Of a stretch of DNA of 10,458 bases, positions 1 to 8,299 are shown piece after piece; the stretch's first letter is position 1; each line of letters opens with the position of its first letter. The translations under genes were made by a program, and so were the position numbers. The notes under the pieces are model-generated. The model was not told the origin of the DNA. It did not search any database and worked only from the letters and a program-made list of their open reading frames with translations. The stretch lies in assembly GCA_003024985.2 (NCBI GenBank), contig PXIH01S0058149.1; one strand, given 5' to 3'. Source of the stretch: Euperipatoides rowelli (taxonomy: Eukaryota; Onychophora; Udeonychophora; Euonychophora; Peripatopsidae).

Positions 1-563
1 CAACACCAAATCAATAAGAATAAATAAAAAATAAAAAAAATCCCATATCAGCAATTTATTATTCTTAACTAAAGTATAATTTTAATTATTCCTCCTTACT
101 GGATTCTTAAATATATTGTTTTTGCAAATTGCAATAGCTTTTTTGAGAAAAAAAAATCCTTATTTAATACTGTGTTTTCTAATTTGTTTTTCCAATCCAG
201 AATATCTGCCTTTTCTTGGAGAAGATTCATTTACTGAGATTTTAAATTCTTCACATTCAACGCACTTAAATTTCTAAGATTTAAATATTTTTACTATTGG
301 GTCCAATCCTTAATTTAAATTTTATCCAAGACTTTGAGTGGAATTTTGTGCTAAATTCTTAGTGGATAAATAAGTTTTATTTATAAATTGCTCTCAGATT
401 TTCTCTAACTTCTTTTAATTGGTCTTTCAATAAGAGATTAATCATTTTATGATATCTTTTATTAATTTGTGAATACTTAGTCGATATCTATATAAAGCAG
501 AAAATTTGTTTGTATGTTTGTATATATAGTATGTATGTTATCACATTAAATAAAACGTTTTGT
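1..563. other. AT-rich stretch without a supportable gene
   Basis: No gene can be supported here. On the minus strand there are short protein-like runs rich in Lys, Asn, Leu and Glu: about 44 codons from an ATG at 228-230 to a stop at 96-98, and about 30 codons near 375-475. They lie in different frames and match no family I recognise. In DNA this AT-rich such runs arise easily by chance. At 486-530 a TATATAAA-like start is followed by a TTTGTATG-rich stretch that leads into the tandem repeat, and it may belong to the same repeat family. Confidence 0.4.
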
Positions 564-900
564 ATACTTCCCAGAATGGCACAGACTTGAAATTTGGCAA
601 GTGGGTAGTTTCCATAGTGTAGACAAAGTAAATTGACATTTGTTTTTTTTTGGGGGGAGGGGAAGGGGTAAATGACCCTGAAGTGTTTAGCATACTTCCC
701 AACATGGCACAAACTAGAAATTTGGCATGTTGGTAGGTTCCATAGTATAGACAATGAAAATAGTATTTTAAATTATTTTTGGTTGGTTGGGTGGGGTGTA
801 AATGAGCTGGAGGTGTTTACATATTTCCCAACATGACACAAACTTGAAATTTGGTATGTGGTTAGGTTCACTAGTGTAGGCAATGTAAATATATTTGTTT
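564..900. repeat. 128-bp tandem repeat, about 2.6 units
   Basis: Three imperfect units begin near 564, 692 and 821, giving periods of about 128 and 129 bp. Each opens with a variant of TACTTCCCAACATGGCACA, followed by a shared GAAATTTGG block and then a TAGGTTCC...TAGTGTAGACAA block. Units 1 and 2 end with a G-rich tract and a shared GGGGTAAATGA or GGTGTAAATGA segment. The third unit is cut short near 900. Similar tandem blocks preceded by a TATATAAA leader are common as non-coding repeats in invertebrate genomes. The minus-strand reading frame through them (488-754) is a by-product of the repeat and not a gene. Confidence 0.85.
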
Positions 901-1261
901 AAGAAACTTAAACATTACCCATGTAAGCATGTAAAGAATGATTAAAAAAATATTTGCAAAACATTTTATAAATATACTTCCTCTAGACATTTTGTAATAC
1001 TGTATCCTATAATTTATTGTATTACAGTCATCAATTTTTCTGTCAATCTTTTGCAATAAATAAATTGTTCAATTGTAAATAATTGATTCGATTTATTTTG
1101 AATCATCCTCTGAGTTTTTAGTTGTAAGTACTAATTATAGACCTCATTTTTGTATCATTTGCAATAATACTAACCAGACTATTTTCCCAGAAATACTATT
1201 TAAATACACTTTAACAGGAATCAAAATTGCATTAATACTCACCTCCTCTATTATGGCTAAT
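901..1261. other. AT-rich gap downstream of LINE endonuclease remnant
   Basis: This stretch lies where the connecting region and reverse transcriptase of the adjoining minus-strand LINE would be expected. A minus-strand frame at 871-1056 (61 codons) contains a run MQKIDRKIDDC that could be linker debris, but no reverse transcriptase motif such as GIPQG or YADD is visible. Nothing else is recognisable. Confidence 0.35.
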
Positions 1262-1909
1262 AAATTCATATGAGAATACGATCTCTACTGCAATATTTAG
1301 AATTGGACATGGAATATAACATGGCATGGGTGATATAAGGAATGTGTTAAATTTCATCTTATAACTCCAATGTAAATATTTGGCTACTAAACCTATCAAG
1401 CATATTGTTCTCCAATCAAGTTTTAATATTATTAAACATCAACTAGATGGCAAGAACAATCATATGTGTTTCAATTTCTTAAGCCCAAGTATTGACATTG
1501 AATTTCTCACATATCATTTTATAACCATTACGGTAATATAATTCATAGATTTACTTAGCTAACATAATCCTTTCTGTATCTAGTATGGACACATGGACAT
1601 TATAAATAAACAATTCCATATTATTATATATAAGTTTTATTAACATCATTCTCTGGTTAATAGTAACCTAATTAGTAACAAATTTTTCTATTACCTTAAC
1701 GATAATTCCTGCTGCCCTAGACGGCTTGAAAAGACTATTGTCATAGATTATATTGCTCTCCAAAAACTTCCATGTAGAGATAAATCCTTTCCTTAGCTTA
1801 GTTTCCTGAAATAGCAATAACATGAATTTAGTTTTTTTAATTCTGTTTAATACAATCTTAGTTTACTTCTACCATTCATTTCTTGTAAGTTGATGGTTCC
1901 AACTTTCAT
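1262..1909 (-). pseudogene. LINE ORF2 N-terminus: decayed AP-type endonuclease domain
   Basis: In an intact element this domain nicks target DNA to prime reverse transcription. Reading starts at an ATG at 1907-1909 with MKVGTINLQEMNGRSK, matching the usual IxTxNxxGxxxxxK opening of the domain. It continues to MLLLFQETKLRKG, whose QET (1800-1808) carries a metal-binding Glu. Next comes IIYDNSLFKPSRAAGIIVKV, the usual block ending in S/R-G-V-A-I-L. After the TAG, NNMELFIYNVHVS fits the NVYAP strand, and SKYCSRDRILI near 1262-1298 resembles the terminal SRID-IL motif. The span equals a normal domain of about 220 residues. Breaks seen: TAA at 1847-1849, a one-base frameshift in the A7 run at 1832-1838, TAG at 1668-1670, TAA at 1551-1553 and TAA at 1479-1481. 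No reverse transcriptase follows. Identification is by motif recall, without a search. Confidence 0.72.
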
Positions 1910-1914
1910 TTTAT

Positions 1915-2569
1915 TTAAGTTAAAAACAGAATGTTTAAACAGTAGTAAAATAGTTTTAAAAATAATAACCTATATAAAATACCATAATTACATTGACATG
2001 GCCTAAATATTCCTACAACCTTACTTGTAACATTCACATCATTATTAATATCATTAATTCTAACTTTTTTAGGTTGTTGGGAGTCAGTTACCATCTTCTG
2101 AGTTTCCCTAGAAACAAAGTGTTTAGCTTTTTTCCAGCCTCTATGTCTCACACTCATTACAGTGTTAGCCACTTTAAAATAGTGATGGCTATACTGGAAG
2201 GTTTTTCTGCTACTTTGTTCATCATTATCTCAGTCAAATAGTGCACACAAGCAGCAGACAGCAGATGTGAATTAGGCTTCTCCTGTCTTCCTTCATGCTC
2301 CATTACTACATTGTTATTACTATGTGCTTTAGCCCCTATACATTTTCACTAACATTCATATTAAAACATTTCCAATTATTTGTTTTGTTTTCTTTCTCTT
2401 GGTCAGTATACAAATTCTGTTTATATTCAGTCAAAACATTATTGATTCTTTTTATGTCATGCATATTTTTAAAGGCATTAGTATCGCAAAATTTGAATCT
2501 GTCTCCACCACAATTTTTGTGTATATCATCATAATAATATTGCACTGTAGCTTTTAGTTTTTGTATGCT
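1915..2569 (-). pseudogene. Possible decayed LINE ORF1 or unrelated gene remnant
   Basis: Three protein-like segments run along the minus strand in successive frames. The first, about 2569-2339, includes DDIHKNCGGDRFKFCDTN and ends at TAG (2336-2338). The second is 58 codons, 2333-2160, including NSHLLSAACVHYLTEIM. The third, 2172-1918, includes MSVRHRGWKKAKHF and QQPKKVRINDINNDVN. All are rich in charged residues, unlike random translation here. The last frame's stop (1915-1917) lies 5 bases before the ATG of the endonuclease remnant, the spacing expected of a bicistronic LINE. However, I see no zinc knuckle, RRM or esterase motif, and the last 25 residues look non-coding. Assignment to ORF1 is inference from position only. 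Confidence 0.33.
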
Positions 2570-2680
2570 GAATTATGTCCTACTTCCAAACATTTAGGCA
2601 CATGGGAGGCCCACCAATGACCATAATTAGACACCTTTACCAATCAATTTGCAATATGTGTGTTATCTCACTAATGGCAG

Positions 2681-2985
2681 CTATAGTACAGTCGTTTTAA
2701 CCTAAATATCAAGTCTAAGCAGAAAAAATATACCTAAGCAAGGAGGTTTGCACATACACGTGTATAACCTCTCTGATTGACATACTAAAAGTCCCCATCC
2801 ATAAACCTTGTGGAATGGCAGTCATCTTGGAAAATGGTGTCCAAAAAAATGGTTTTCTTCATTTACAAGAGAACCATTCATTCTATAAAAAATGTGTAAT
2901 AAAACAAATGTCCAGCTTCTATTTCTGCATAAAAAAGTTCACTATAAATTTTTCCATAGGGCCCACTCTCTGCCAAAATATAGTA
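2681..2985 (+). repeat. Interspersed repeat, copy A
   Basis: This segment matches the reverse complement of 4387-4640 over about 260-300 bp with many substitutions and small indels. Shared blocks, in order, are ACAGTCxTTTTAAC, TTTGCACATACACxTGTATAAC, TACTAAAAGTCCC, CATAAAC-TTGTGGAA, GTCATCTTGGAAAATGG, AAGAGAAC and ATAGGGxCCA. Weak similarity may continue to about 3000. There is no convincing conserved reading frame: the plus-strand frame 2815-3000 is not matched in copy B. The family is unknown to me. Confidence 0.82.
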
Positions 2986-3000
2986 TGTGATATTTTGTGA

Positions 3001-3309
3001 AGGTATCTTTATCTTTATTTGGTAAGCTATATTTTGATCATTTATAGAAAAAATAATTTTTTCTATTAGTAGCCGATTTGAAGACAGATATAATCCTATT
3101 CATAACCATTATTATATTTGGTATTAATTTATTTATTTTGAAATTAGAATTGATATTTTGATAATTCTACAGATGTGCAATTTGTGAGGATGAAATTATT
3201 TGAAATATGTAAAATTAATTATTACATAAGTAAATGAATTTGATATTTTTTTCTTATCCAGGACTGTAATGTTTCCAATTGCATTTTGTGATTAAATTAA
3301 GAAAAATAA
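3001..3309. other. AT-rich gap
   Basis: Nothing recognisable is present. The pyrimidine run and AG at 3247-3262 resemble a splice acceptor, but no coding sequence follows it directly. Confidence 0.4.
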
Positions 3310-3896
3310 GGGATAGGTAAAGTGTGTGAGGTGTTGTTAAGTGCACATGTCATCTCAGGTTTAGACACAACTTATGCTGTTTTTAGGAAAGGGAAACTGA
3401 AGGCTCTTCCACTTCTCCAAGAGAAAATATGAGGATGTCCAATGATCCACTGTCACCAAAAAACATTATTTCAGCTGCAGGAGAAATGTTTCTGCTGAGT
3501 TTGTATGCAAGCAAACTATCCAATACTCTTGATGAGTTGTGTTACTTTATGTACAACCACCTCATTTCAAAGCAGCCACATAGCTGTGCTGCCACCAACA
3601 AGTGACTCAAATGCACATCATTAATTAAGGACATTCCTCCAAGTTCAGGGAGGAAACATGATAGAACCAACCAAGTGGGGCTTGAAGAGGAAAGGAGATG
3701 GGTGATGATCAGTTCTACATTAGATCCTGCTCCACCTGAACTAATGACTGTAGTGTCATGCTCATGTGTGGGGAAACTGCCAAAGAAATATTGTAGTTGT
3801 GTGAAGTACAGACTAAACTGTTGTGCCATATGTGAGAACAGCCAAGGTATTTCTTGTAAGAACTGTCCACAAGGTGAGCAGACGATGACAACATGA
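3310..3896 (+). pseudogene. Decayed copy of a multicopy invertebrate cysteine-rich (CxC-tailed) protein
   Basis: Two frames join into about 190 codons. Frame 1 (3310-3432) reads LLSAHVISGLDTTYAVFRKG and KALPLLQEK, a degraded form of the H-x-G-C-D-T-T-S...GKxK motif. After a frameshift near 3421-3435 the second frame (open from about 3429) reads NDPLSPKNIISAAGEM, FLLSLYASK and NTLDEL, then a TGA at 3603-3605. Past it come DPAPPELM and a cysteine cluster of C-x-C...C-x-C...C-C-x2-C...C-x2-C form, finishing with SQGISCKNC and a TGA at 3894-3896. From memory this order (GCDTTS, FLLxLYG, LDELR, prolines, Cys tail) is that of an uncharacterised protein family present in many copies in arthropod and some other invertebrate genomes. 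Its function is not known to me. The usual W-G-W block is degraded. It sits between two inverted repeat copies. The longer antisense frame at 3542-4006 is a shadow. Confidence 0.68.
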
Positions 3897-4178
3897 AAAA
3901 GTTTGTGTATCACTAAATTGAAAATCATATTATATTTTCTTTTAATGTAAGTAGTAAACCATTCATTATACAATAATTTATAGGTTGTATATTTGGTATA
4001 TAACAAGCCTTACTAATCTGGACAAAATGTCTTTACATTTTTAAATTCCTGGAAAAGGATATAATCAATACAGTTGAACGGTATAATTAGTTTTCAAAAA
4101 TAAAACATGTAAACGAAAAAATAAAAAATAACAAGTTCTATAAATGTGCTCTAATAATGCCCCTTTACCTCCCACCTA

Positions 4179-4209
4179 CCCCCCCCCCCCCACACACACA
4201 CACACACAC
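4179..4209. repeat. Poly(C)13 followed by (CA)n microsatellite
   Basis: Thirteen C (4179-4191) run into about nine CA dinucleotides ending at 4209. The flanks from 3897 to 4351 are AT-rich and hold no other recognisable feature. Confidence 0.95.
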
Positions 4210-4351
4210 TTCAGGTTTACCAATCTAAATCAATCAATTATTTAATTATTCTTTTTTTTTATTTAAATTATATAAGAAACATCTAAACTTATTTCTTTGG
4301 TACTTTTCTACAGTGAGTTTAATGGTAAAGAGTTCGAAAAGGAAAACATTT

Positions 4352-4389
4352 GGGTTTAGTATTTGCATAAATATGCAAATACTAAACCC
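4352..4389. repeat. Perfect 18-bp inverted repeat with 2-base loop
   Basis: GGGTTTAGTATTTGCATA at 4352-4369 is exactly complementary to 4372-4389, separated by AA. It could form a cruciform or an RNA hairpin of 18 pairs. It touches the end of repeat copy B, where the matching end of copy A (about 2975-3000) shows only loose similarity to one arm. It is too imperfectly placed to act as a transcription terminator, and a eukaryotic context makes that reading inappropriate. Confidence 0.9.
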
Positions 4390-4640
4390 TTTGTTGTGGC
4401 TGTATGTTGGACCCTATAAAAAATTATAAGGACCTTTTATGTGTAGAATGAGAAGCTGAACAGTTCTCTTGAAAAGGTAGAAAAACCAGGTTTTGGATGC
4501 CATTTTCCAAGATGAACACCTTCCACAATGTTTATGAATGGGACTTTTAGTATTCAGAGGGGTTATACAAGTGTATGTGCAAAATTCCTGGCTTATATAT
4601 ATATTTTTTTCCTAAAAAAGTTAAAATGACTGTTCTATTA
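4387..4640 (-). repeat. Interspersed repeat, copy B (inverted relative to copy A)
   Basis: Read on the minus strand, this segment follows copy A block by block: ACAGTCATTTTAAC, TTTTGCACATACACTTGTAT, TACTAAAAGTCCCATTCATA, ATCTTGGAAAATGG and AGAGAACTGTTCAGCTTCTC. The two copies are in opposite orientation with about 1.4 kb between them, enclosing the cysteine-rich pseudogene. Copy B has a short A/T insertion (about 4600-4616) relative to A. Edges are approximate and no target-site duplication could be fixed. Confidence 0.82.
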
Positions 4641-4768
4641 CTTCAATCAAGACTGCTTTAATTCTGATGACATTAATTTGTAGTTAGAACTATTCCATTT
4701 CGGAATCTGTCTTTTTAAATTCTCCATATTCATTATATAAATAAAGCTTTCTAGTTTTTTTAATCAAA

Positions 4769-5422
4769 TTATAGTTTTGAATAGTAGCCAATTTGTAATT
4801 TTATTTTTTCTCCAACTCTGTCAAATTGAGCCTGTACAACATAACTACCTTTACAGGTCAAAAAGTTGTTAACTGAATAAATTTTAATGTCCTCACTTAT
4901 GCAGTCAACATCTCTACTATTTCTGGGATAATACATATCCGCTATGCTGTCTTGATCAACCATTTCAATAATATTTTCAATCTTGTCACTAGCATCCATC
5001 TTTTTCCTTGTTACACACAGTGCACACAAAGCGTTTGCAGTCATAGTAAGGTTTAAATTTATGATCCCAAAACTGCAGAAATTTAGTAAATTGGATATAT
5101 TTTTCAGTGTAGTCAACATAATTTTCCATAAAATTACCCAGTTTGATAAATTAAATGTTGTCATTGAAATATTTATCATTTTTTCCTTGAGCATTTGGCT
5201 TCNATAAAGGTTGCAATCTTGTGTATGCTATTTAGGATTGTGATGTTTGGTGACATCTTGTATTTTAATGTAATCAGGAAAAAACCCATGGATGGAAATT
5301 AGTCCATCAATAAAACATTTAAAAAGTATTGAACACTCATTTATATTTGTTGGAGTATTTCAGACCCAAATATAAATAAGTGCATAATGCTTCTTTTGAA
5401 AAATAGATGGAACTTCAAAACT
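4769..5422 (-). pseudogene. Unrecognised broken gene (about 218 codons)
   Basis: I do not recognise this protein. A minus-strand frame from 5422 runs to about 5180 with EVPSIFQKKHYALIYIW and NECSILFKCFIDGLISIHGF, interrupted by TGA at 5360-5362 and TAG at 5228-5230; an N falls in the codon 5201-5203. Reading then moves to a second frame for 53 open codons (5150-4992), including NYVDYTEKYIQFTKFLQFW and the cysteine group YYDCKRFVCTVCNKEKDGC, with a TAA at 5151-5153. It returns to the first frame near 4995-5010 for ASDKIENIIEMVDQDSIADM, SRDVDCISEDIKIYSVNNF and a final TAA at 4769-4771. The first frame alone stays open for 141 codons, far above chance in this composition. The CxxC could be half of a zinc-binding site, but no full motif is visible. 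It could be transposon cargo, a host retrocopy or an old viral insert; the sequence does not decide. Confidence 0.5.
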
Positions 5423-5493
5423 TCATTCCATAACAGTTGCCATTTCATTCCACCTTGTTTCCTTTATTGTTAATACTCAGAACTATTTTGATC

Positions 5494-5679
5494 AAGCACA
5501 TGGAATTGGTCTCAGTTCCATGGTCAAGTGGGTTTCAGCTCGATGAACCTGAGACATATGCCGGGTGTTACAGGTTCGATTCCCGGCTAGGGCAGTTAAG
5601 GAAAGGATTTTTCCCCTAAGCTAGAACAGCTCGCCTTGGATTTTTTCCCCGGTACGCTGCCCTTCTTAACATCTAAATC
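5494..5679 (+). mobile_element. tRNA-derived SINE
   Basis: The head contains both internal RNA polymerase III promoter boxes in tRNA order and spacing, and the region is noticeably richer in GC than its flanks. The T arm keeps the TTCGATT loop, but only three of five stem pairs hold, so this is a decayed tRNA-like head and not a functional tRNA gene. A tRNA-unrelated body follows (5588-5662) with two TTTTTxCCCC segments and a GGGCAG/CTGCCC pair (5590-5595 and 5657-5662) that could close a stem. No A-tail or clear target-site duplication is seen, so both ends are uncertain. SINEs of this type depend on LINE enzymes. The plus-strand frame 5437-5619 crossing it is spurious. Confidence 0.68.
5521..5583 (+). 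promoter_or_regulatory. RNA polymerase III internal promoter (boxes A and B)
   Basis: TGGTCAAGTGG at 5521-5531 fits box A (TRGYNNARNGG). GGTTCGATTCC at 5573-5583 is an exact box B (GGTTCRANTCC). The 41-base gap is within the range for tRNA genes and tRNA-derived SINEs. Confidence 0.75.
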
Positions 5680-5680
5680 G

Positions 5681-6263
5681 TTTTTTGTTAAAAGGGCGTG
5701 AGTCCACTATGTTAAAATTTTCAGAAATTGAAAAAAAACCTCATATCAAAAACAATTTTTGTTCTAAAAATTAGAAAAAAATTTATTGTGAGTAAAAATG
5801 AGTGTTTTGTGTATACCTAAAGTTTCATGAAAGTTTGAACAGTACTTTTCAAGTAATTAAATCAGAAAATATCCAAAAAATCGCCCTTTTAACAAAAATC
5901 TACAAATGTATGGGGGTAAACCATGTAAAATAATATACTAAATCAAATATTTAANAGGTGACAAAATGACAATCTAATGCCAGCAACAATGAAATCACAC
6001 AGATTTTGTTAAAAAGGTGGGAGTCAAGAGTAGGCACAGCTGTTTTGTAATTTCTAGCTGACTCATGGCCTTTTAACAAAAACCAAGAATTGACTTACAC
6101 CCTTTCAACAGAAACCATGATCTTTGCTAATTTATTGTATTGTTGTGGATTTAGTTAGCAAGGCCCTTTTAACACAAATCGATGTGTTTATCCTTGACCA
6201 GTATGTAACCATGGCAAACTCATATTTGATATAAAATTGACTTATGCCCCTTTTAACGAAAAC
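5681..6263. repeat. Seven-copy mixed-orientation array of a CCCTTTTAACAAAAA motif
   Basis: The motif core is CCCTTTTAACAAAAA, usually preceded by TGACTYAY and followed by YC. Plus-strand copies: 5882-5900, 6059-6084, 6090-6116, 6152-6180 and 6237-6263. Minus-strand copies: 5681-5705 and 6001-6025. Copies 1 and 2 form an exact 17-bp inverted pair (5682-5698 with 5882-5898). Intervals between copies vary from about 30 to 200 bp and the intervening DNA is not itself repeated, so this is neither a simple tandem repeat nor a CRISPR array. Its role is unknown. Confidence 0.8.
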
Positions 6264-7464
6264 TGATTCATCTAGGAACCTGTTTCTGGTGTATTTATTA
6301 TGAATTTATTATTATTAAATTATTCAGTTAACAAAAAAAAAATACGTTTATGTTTATTCTCCCGGTTGGAGGGGAAATTTATTTATTTATTTTTTTAAAT
6401 AAAATAAAAGCACATGGTATTGGTTGACTAGATTGCCTATACAGTTTTGTGATGTGATAGTAACAAAATTCTGGAAAAAAATTCAATTGATTAATAATCA
6501 AAATGTTGCAACTTTTTGCACAATGTGGGTGACATCAAGAATGTACTGTACATGCCACACCAGCACTAAAACCATTTAGCCTTTTCTAAACTTTGCTTAA
6601 AAAATAATCATCATCTTTCAAATAAATGTCACATTTAATCTGCAAAATTAGGTTTTAAATTTTCTATATTATGTTCTTTTTAATATCCACTGGGCCATAA
6701 TTGAAATTCTTTAGATTTTTCTAATAATGACTGCCAAAATTTCAATTTTTTATATCAACAAGTTTAACTTACTTTGCATTGCATACTTTTTTCTTACTCT
6801 TCTGTATATTCTCAATTTTTAAGTTACTTCCAGAAACTAAAAGTTCATACCTTACTAGAGTCACTGACATATTATCCTGCCTCTTTAACTATCTACTGAA
6901 TTATGTTACAAACTCTTATTAAGCTTAGTCTTTATTATTTTGTCAGTTAGCCTTAGTTGTTCTTCATTCTGCATTTGCATTAAAGTGTGCAGAACTCTTG
7001 AATGATAGTATTTCTAATTCCATAACTTTGAACTTGTTGTTTAAAGTGTTGTGTTGCTGTCTATGTTTACTGTTAGCTATATCCTTGTCAAACTTATTTA
7101 AATTGAATAGATATCAATGAGGAGTACACAATTATAATTTCTGTAGCTTAATATACAGCATATACCTAAAATTCTTAATAATTAAAATAATTAATTGTAA
7201 CTATTGGTAGATGTTTATCTGATGCATTAAAACTTTCATAGGCATCATAATTTTAAGCATGTTATTTTATTTCACAAAATATGTAAAAGTATCTTTAAAG
7301 AGTAATGCCAAAAAAAGCCAAGGCTGTGTGCATAGCAGCATAAGGGAAGTCTTCCCAGTTCCTGCATGCCCTGAATTCACCTTATGAAGCTTCAGTTTTT
7401 CTCAGACTTCACCCTACAATAACTCATTACTCTACGTCTTAAAGTACTTTGAGATTTAAAGTAA
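6264..7464. other. AT-rich stretch without a supportable gene
   Basis: Mostly featureless AT-rich DNA. It includes a TTTATTTATTTATT run (6379-6396), a 17-base near match to the SINE start at 6407-6424, and a 13-bp palindrome ATGTACTGTACAT near 6540. A distinctly GC-richer, non-repetitive block at 7315-7440 includes GGGAAGTCTTCCC at 7344-7356. A minus-strand run of about 33 codons near 6770-6870 (MSVTLVRYELLVSGSNLKIE) is protein-like but too short to assign. Confidence 0.4.
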
Positions 7465-8299
7465 TGGAACTCTAAGGTGGGCAGAAAAGAAATCTTAGAA
7501 GATATAGACACAATCTGCAATAATTGGTCAAGAATATTAATGGTCTTAAAATCAACTGTGATACATATGGGGAAAAAAATCTCAAACATGGTTTTTATTT
7601 GGATGGTAGTGAGATTATCTCAGTGGAAAAGACCAAAGACTTGGGTGTCTTGATGGATTCAATACTCTATTTTGATGCACATGCTAGCTACATAACAAAA
7701 CAAAAATGTGCTTAAATTTTATAGTTTGTTTAGGGCTTCAAGATATTTCTTCTCTATATTTTGGACAACTATTTAAAAAAAACTATATGTCCAATGCATC
7801 ATGTATTTCATATCATAATTAAAAATATATATTTCTGACATAAATAAAAAATTCAGAAAATTCACAAAAAAAAAAAGTAAATAAATAAACAAAAGGCCTT
7901 AAAAACCTTGATAATACTACTAGATTGCAAATGTTAAAAATATTTCAATATAATTAGTCCTCAGTAAAGACTGTTTATGTTAGACATCATTCATGCTTAA
8001 AAAATTATAGTTGTTGAGAAAAATAGTAACAATAATTTTCTGTTAGCTGATAAAAATGAATCGAGCTGCTATATTTTTTAAGATAAGAATATAGTTAAGA
8101 ACATTGCGAGATAGAACTTTTTATCAGCACTGTTAATAGCTAGATTGTGCCCCTCTGTCACCTTTTTGACATACACTATTGCTAATTCTAAAAAGTTCCT
8201 TGACCGTTTTTCTGTTTTCATATGATCATTCCATTGGTATAATCTAGTGCTGAAAAGTTTTACTTATAAGGCACTTATGTAAAAATAAATAAATAAATA
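7465..8299 (+). pseudogene. LINE reverse transcriptase C-terminal fragment with (AAAT)n 3' end
   Basis: This is the segment after the catalytic YADD of a CR1/L2/Jockey-like reverse transcriptase. First comes KEILEDIDTICNNW (7486-7527), then STVIHMGKK. After a frameshift at the A7 run 7573-7579, where one lost A would explain the break, comes FYLDGSEIISVEKTKDLGVL, with the signature KDLGV, and FDAHASYITK. A third frame from about 7703 gives KMCLNFI and, after stops, KGLKNLDNTTRLQMLKIF (7892-7945), matching the family's G-L-x-N-L...R-L-x-x-L block. The last frame, 8115-8282, holds FHWYNLVLKSFTYKALM with one TGA (8223-8225); its TAA stop merges into AAATAAATAAATAAA (8280-8299), a usual LINE tail. 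The length of about 820 bp fits the family. Everything upstream of YADD is missing, consistent with 5' truncation. Confidence 0.62.

Noticed and set aside
96-475. Possible coiled-coil protein remnant on the minus strand
   Set aside because: Lys/Asn/Leu/Glu-rich runs in different frames, short and interrupted by stops, are expected by chance in such AT-rich DNA.
488-754. 88-codon minus-strand frame
   Set aside because: It is the translation of two tandem repeat units; the third unit does not keep the frame.
1993-2534. Plus-strand frames at 1993-2241 and 2295-2534
   Set aside because: They are hydrophobic, Phe/Ser-rich shadows of the more protein-like minus-strand segments.
3542-4006. 154-codon minus-strand open frame
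   Set aside because: It lies antisense to the cysteine-rich pseudogene, whose sense reading shows ordered family motifs; the antisense protein shows none.
4983-5207. 74-codon plus-strand frame
   Set aside because: It is antisense to the broken minus-strand gene and has no protein-like motifs.
5500-5590. A functional tRNA gene
   Set aside because: Boxes A and B are present, but the T stem has mismatches and no clean acceptor or anticodon stem can be drawn; a SINE head fits better.
5437-5619. 60-codon plus-strand frame
   Set aside because: It crosses the SINE head including both promoter boxes, so the open frame is incidental.
5681-6263. CRISPR array
   Set aside because: The repeats occur in both orientations with spacers from about 30 to 200 bp and the context is eukaryotic.
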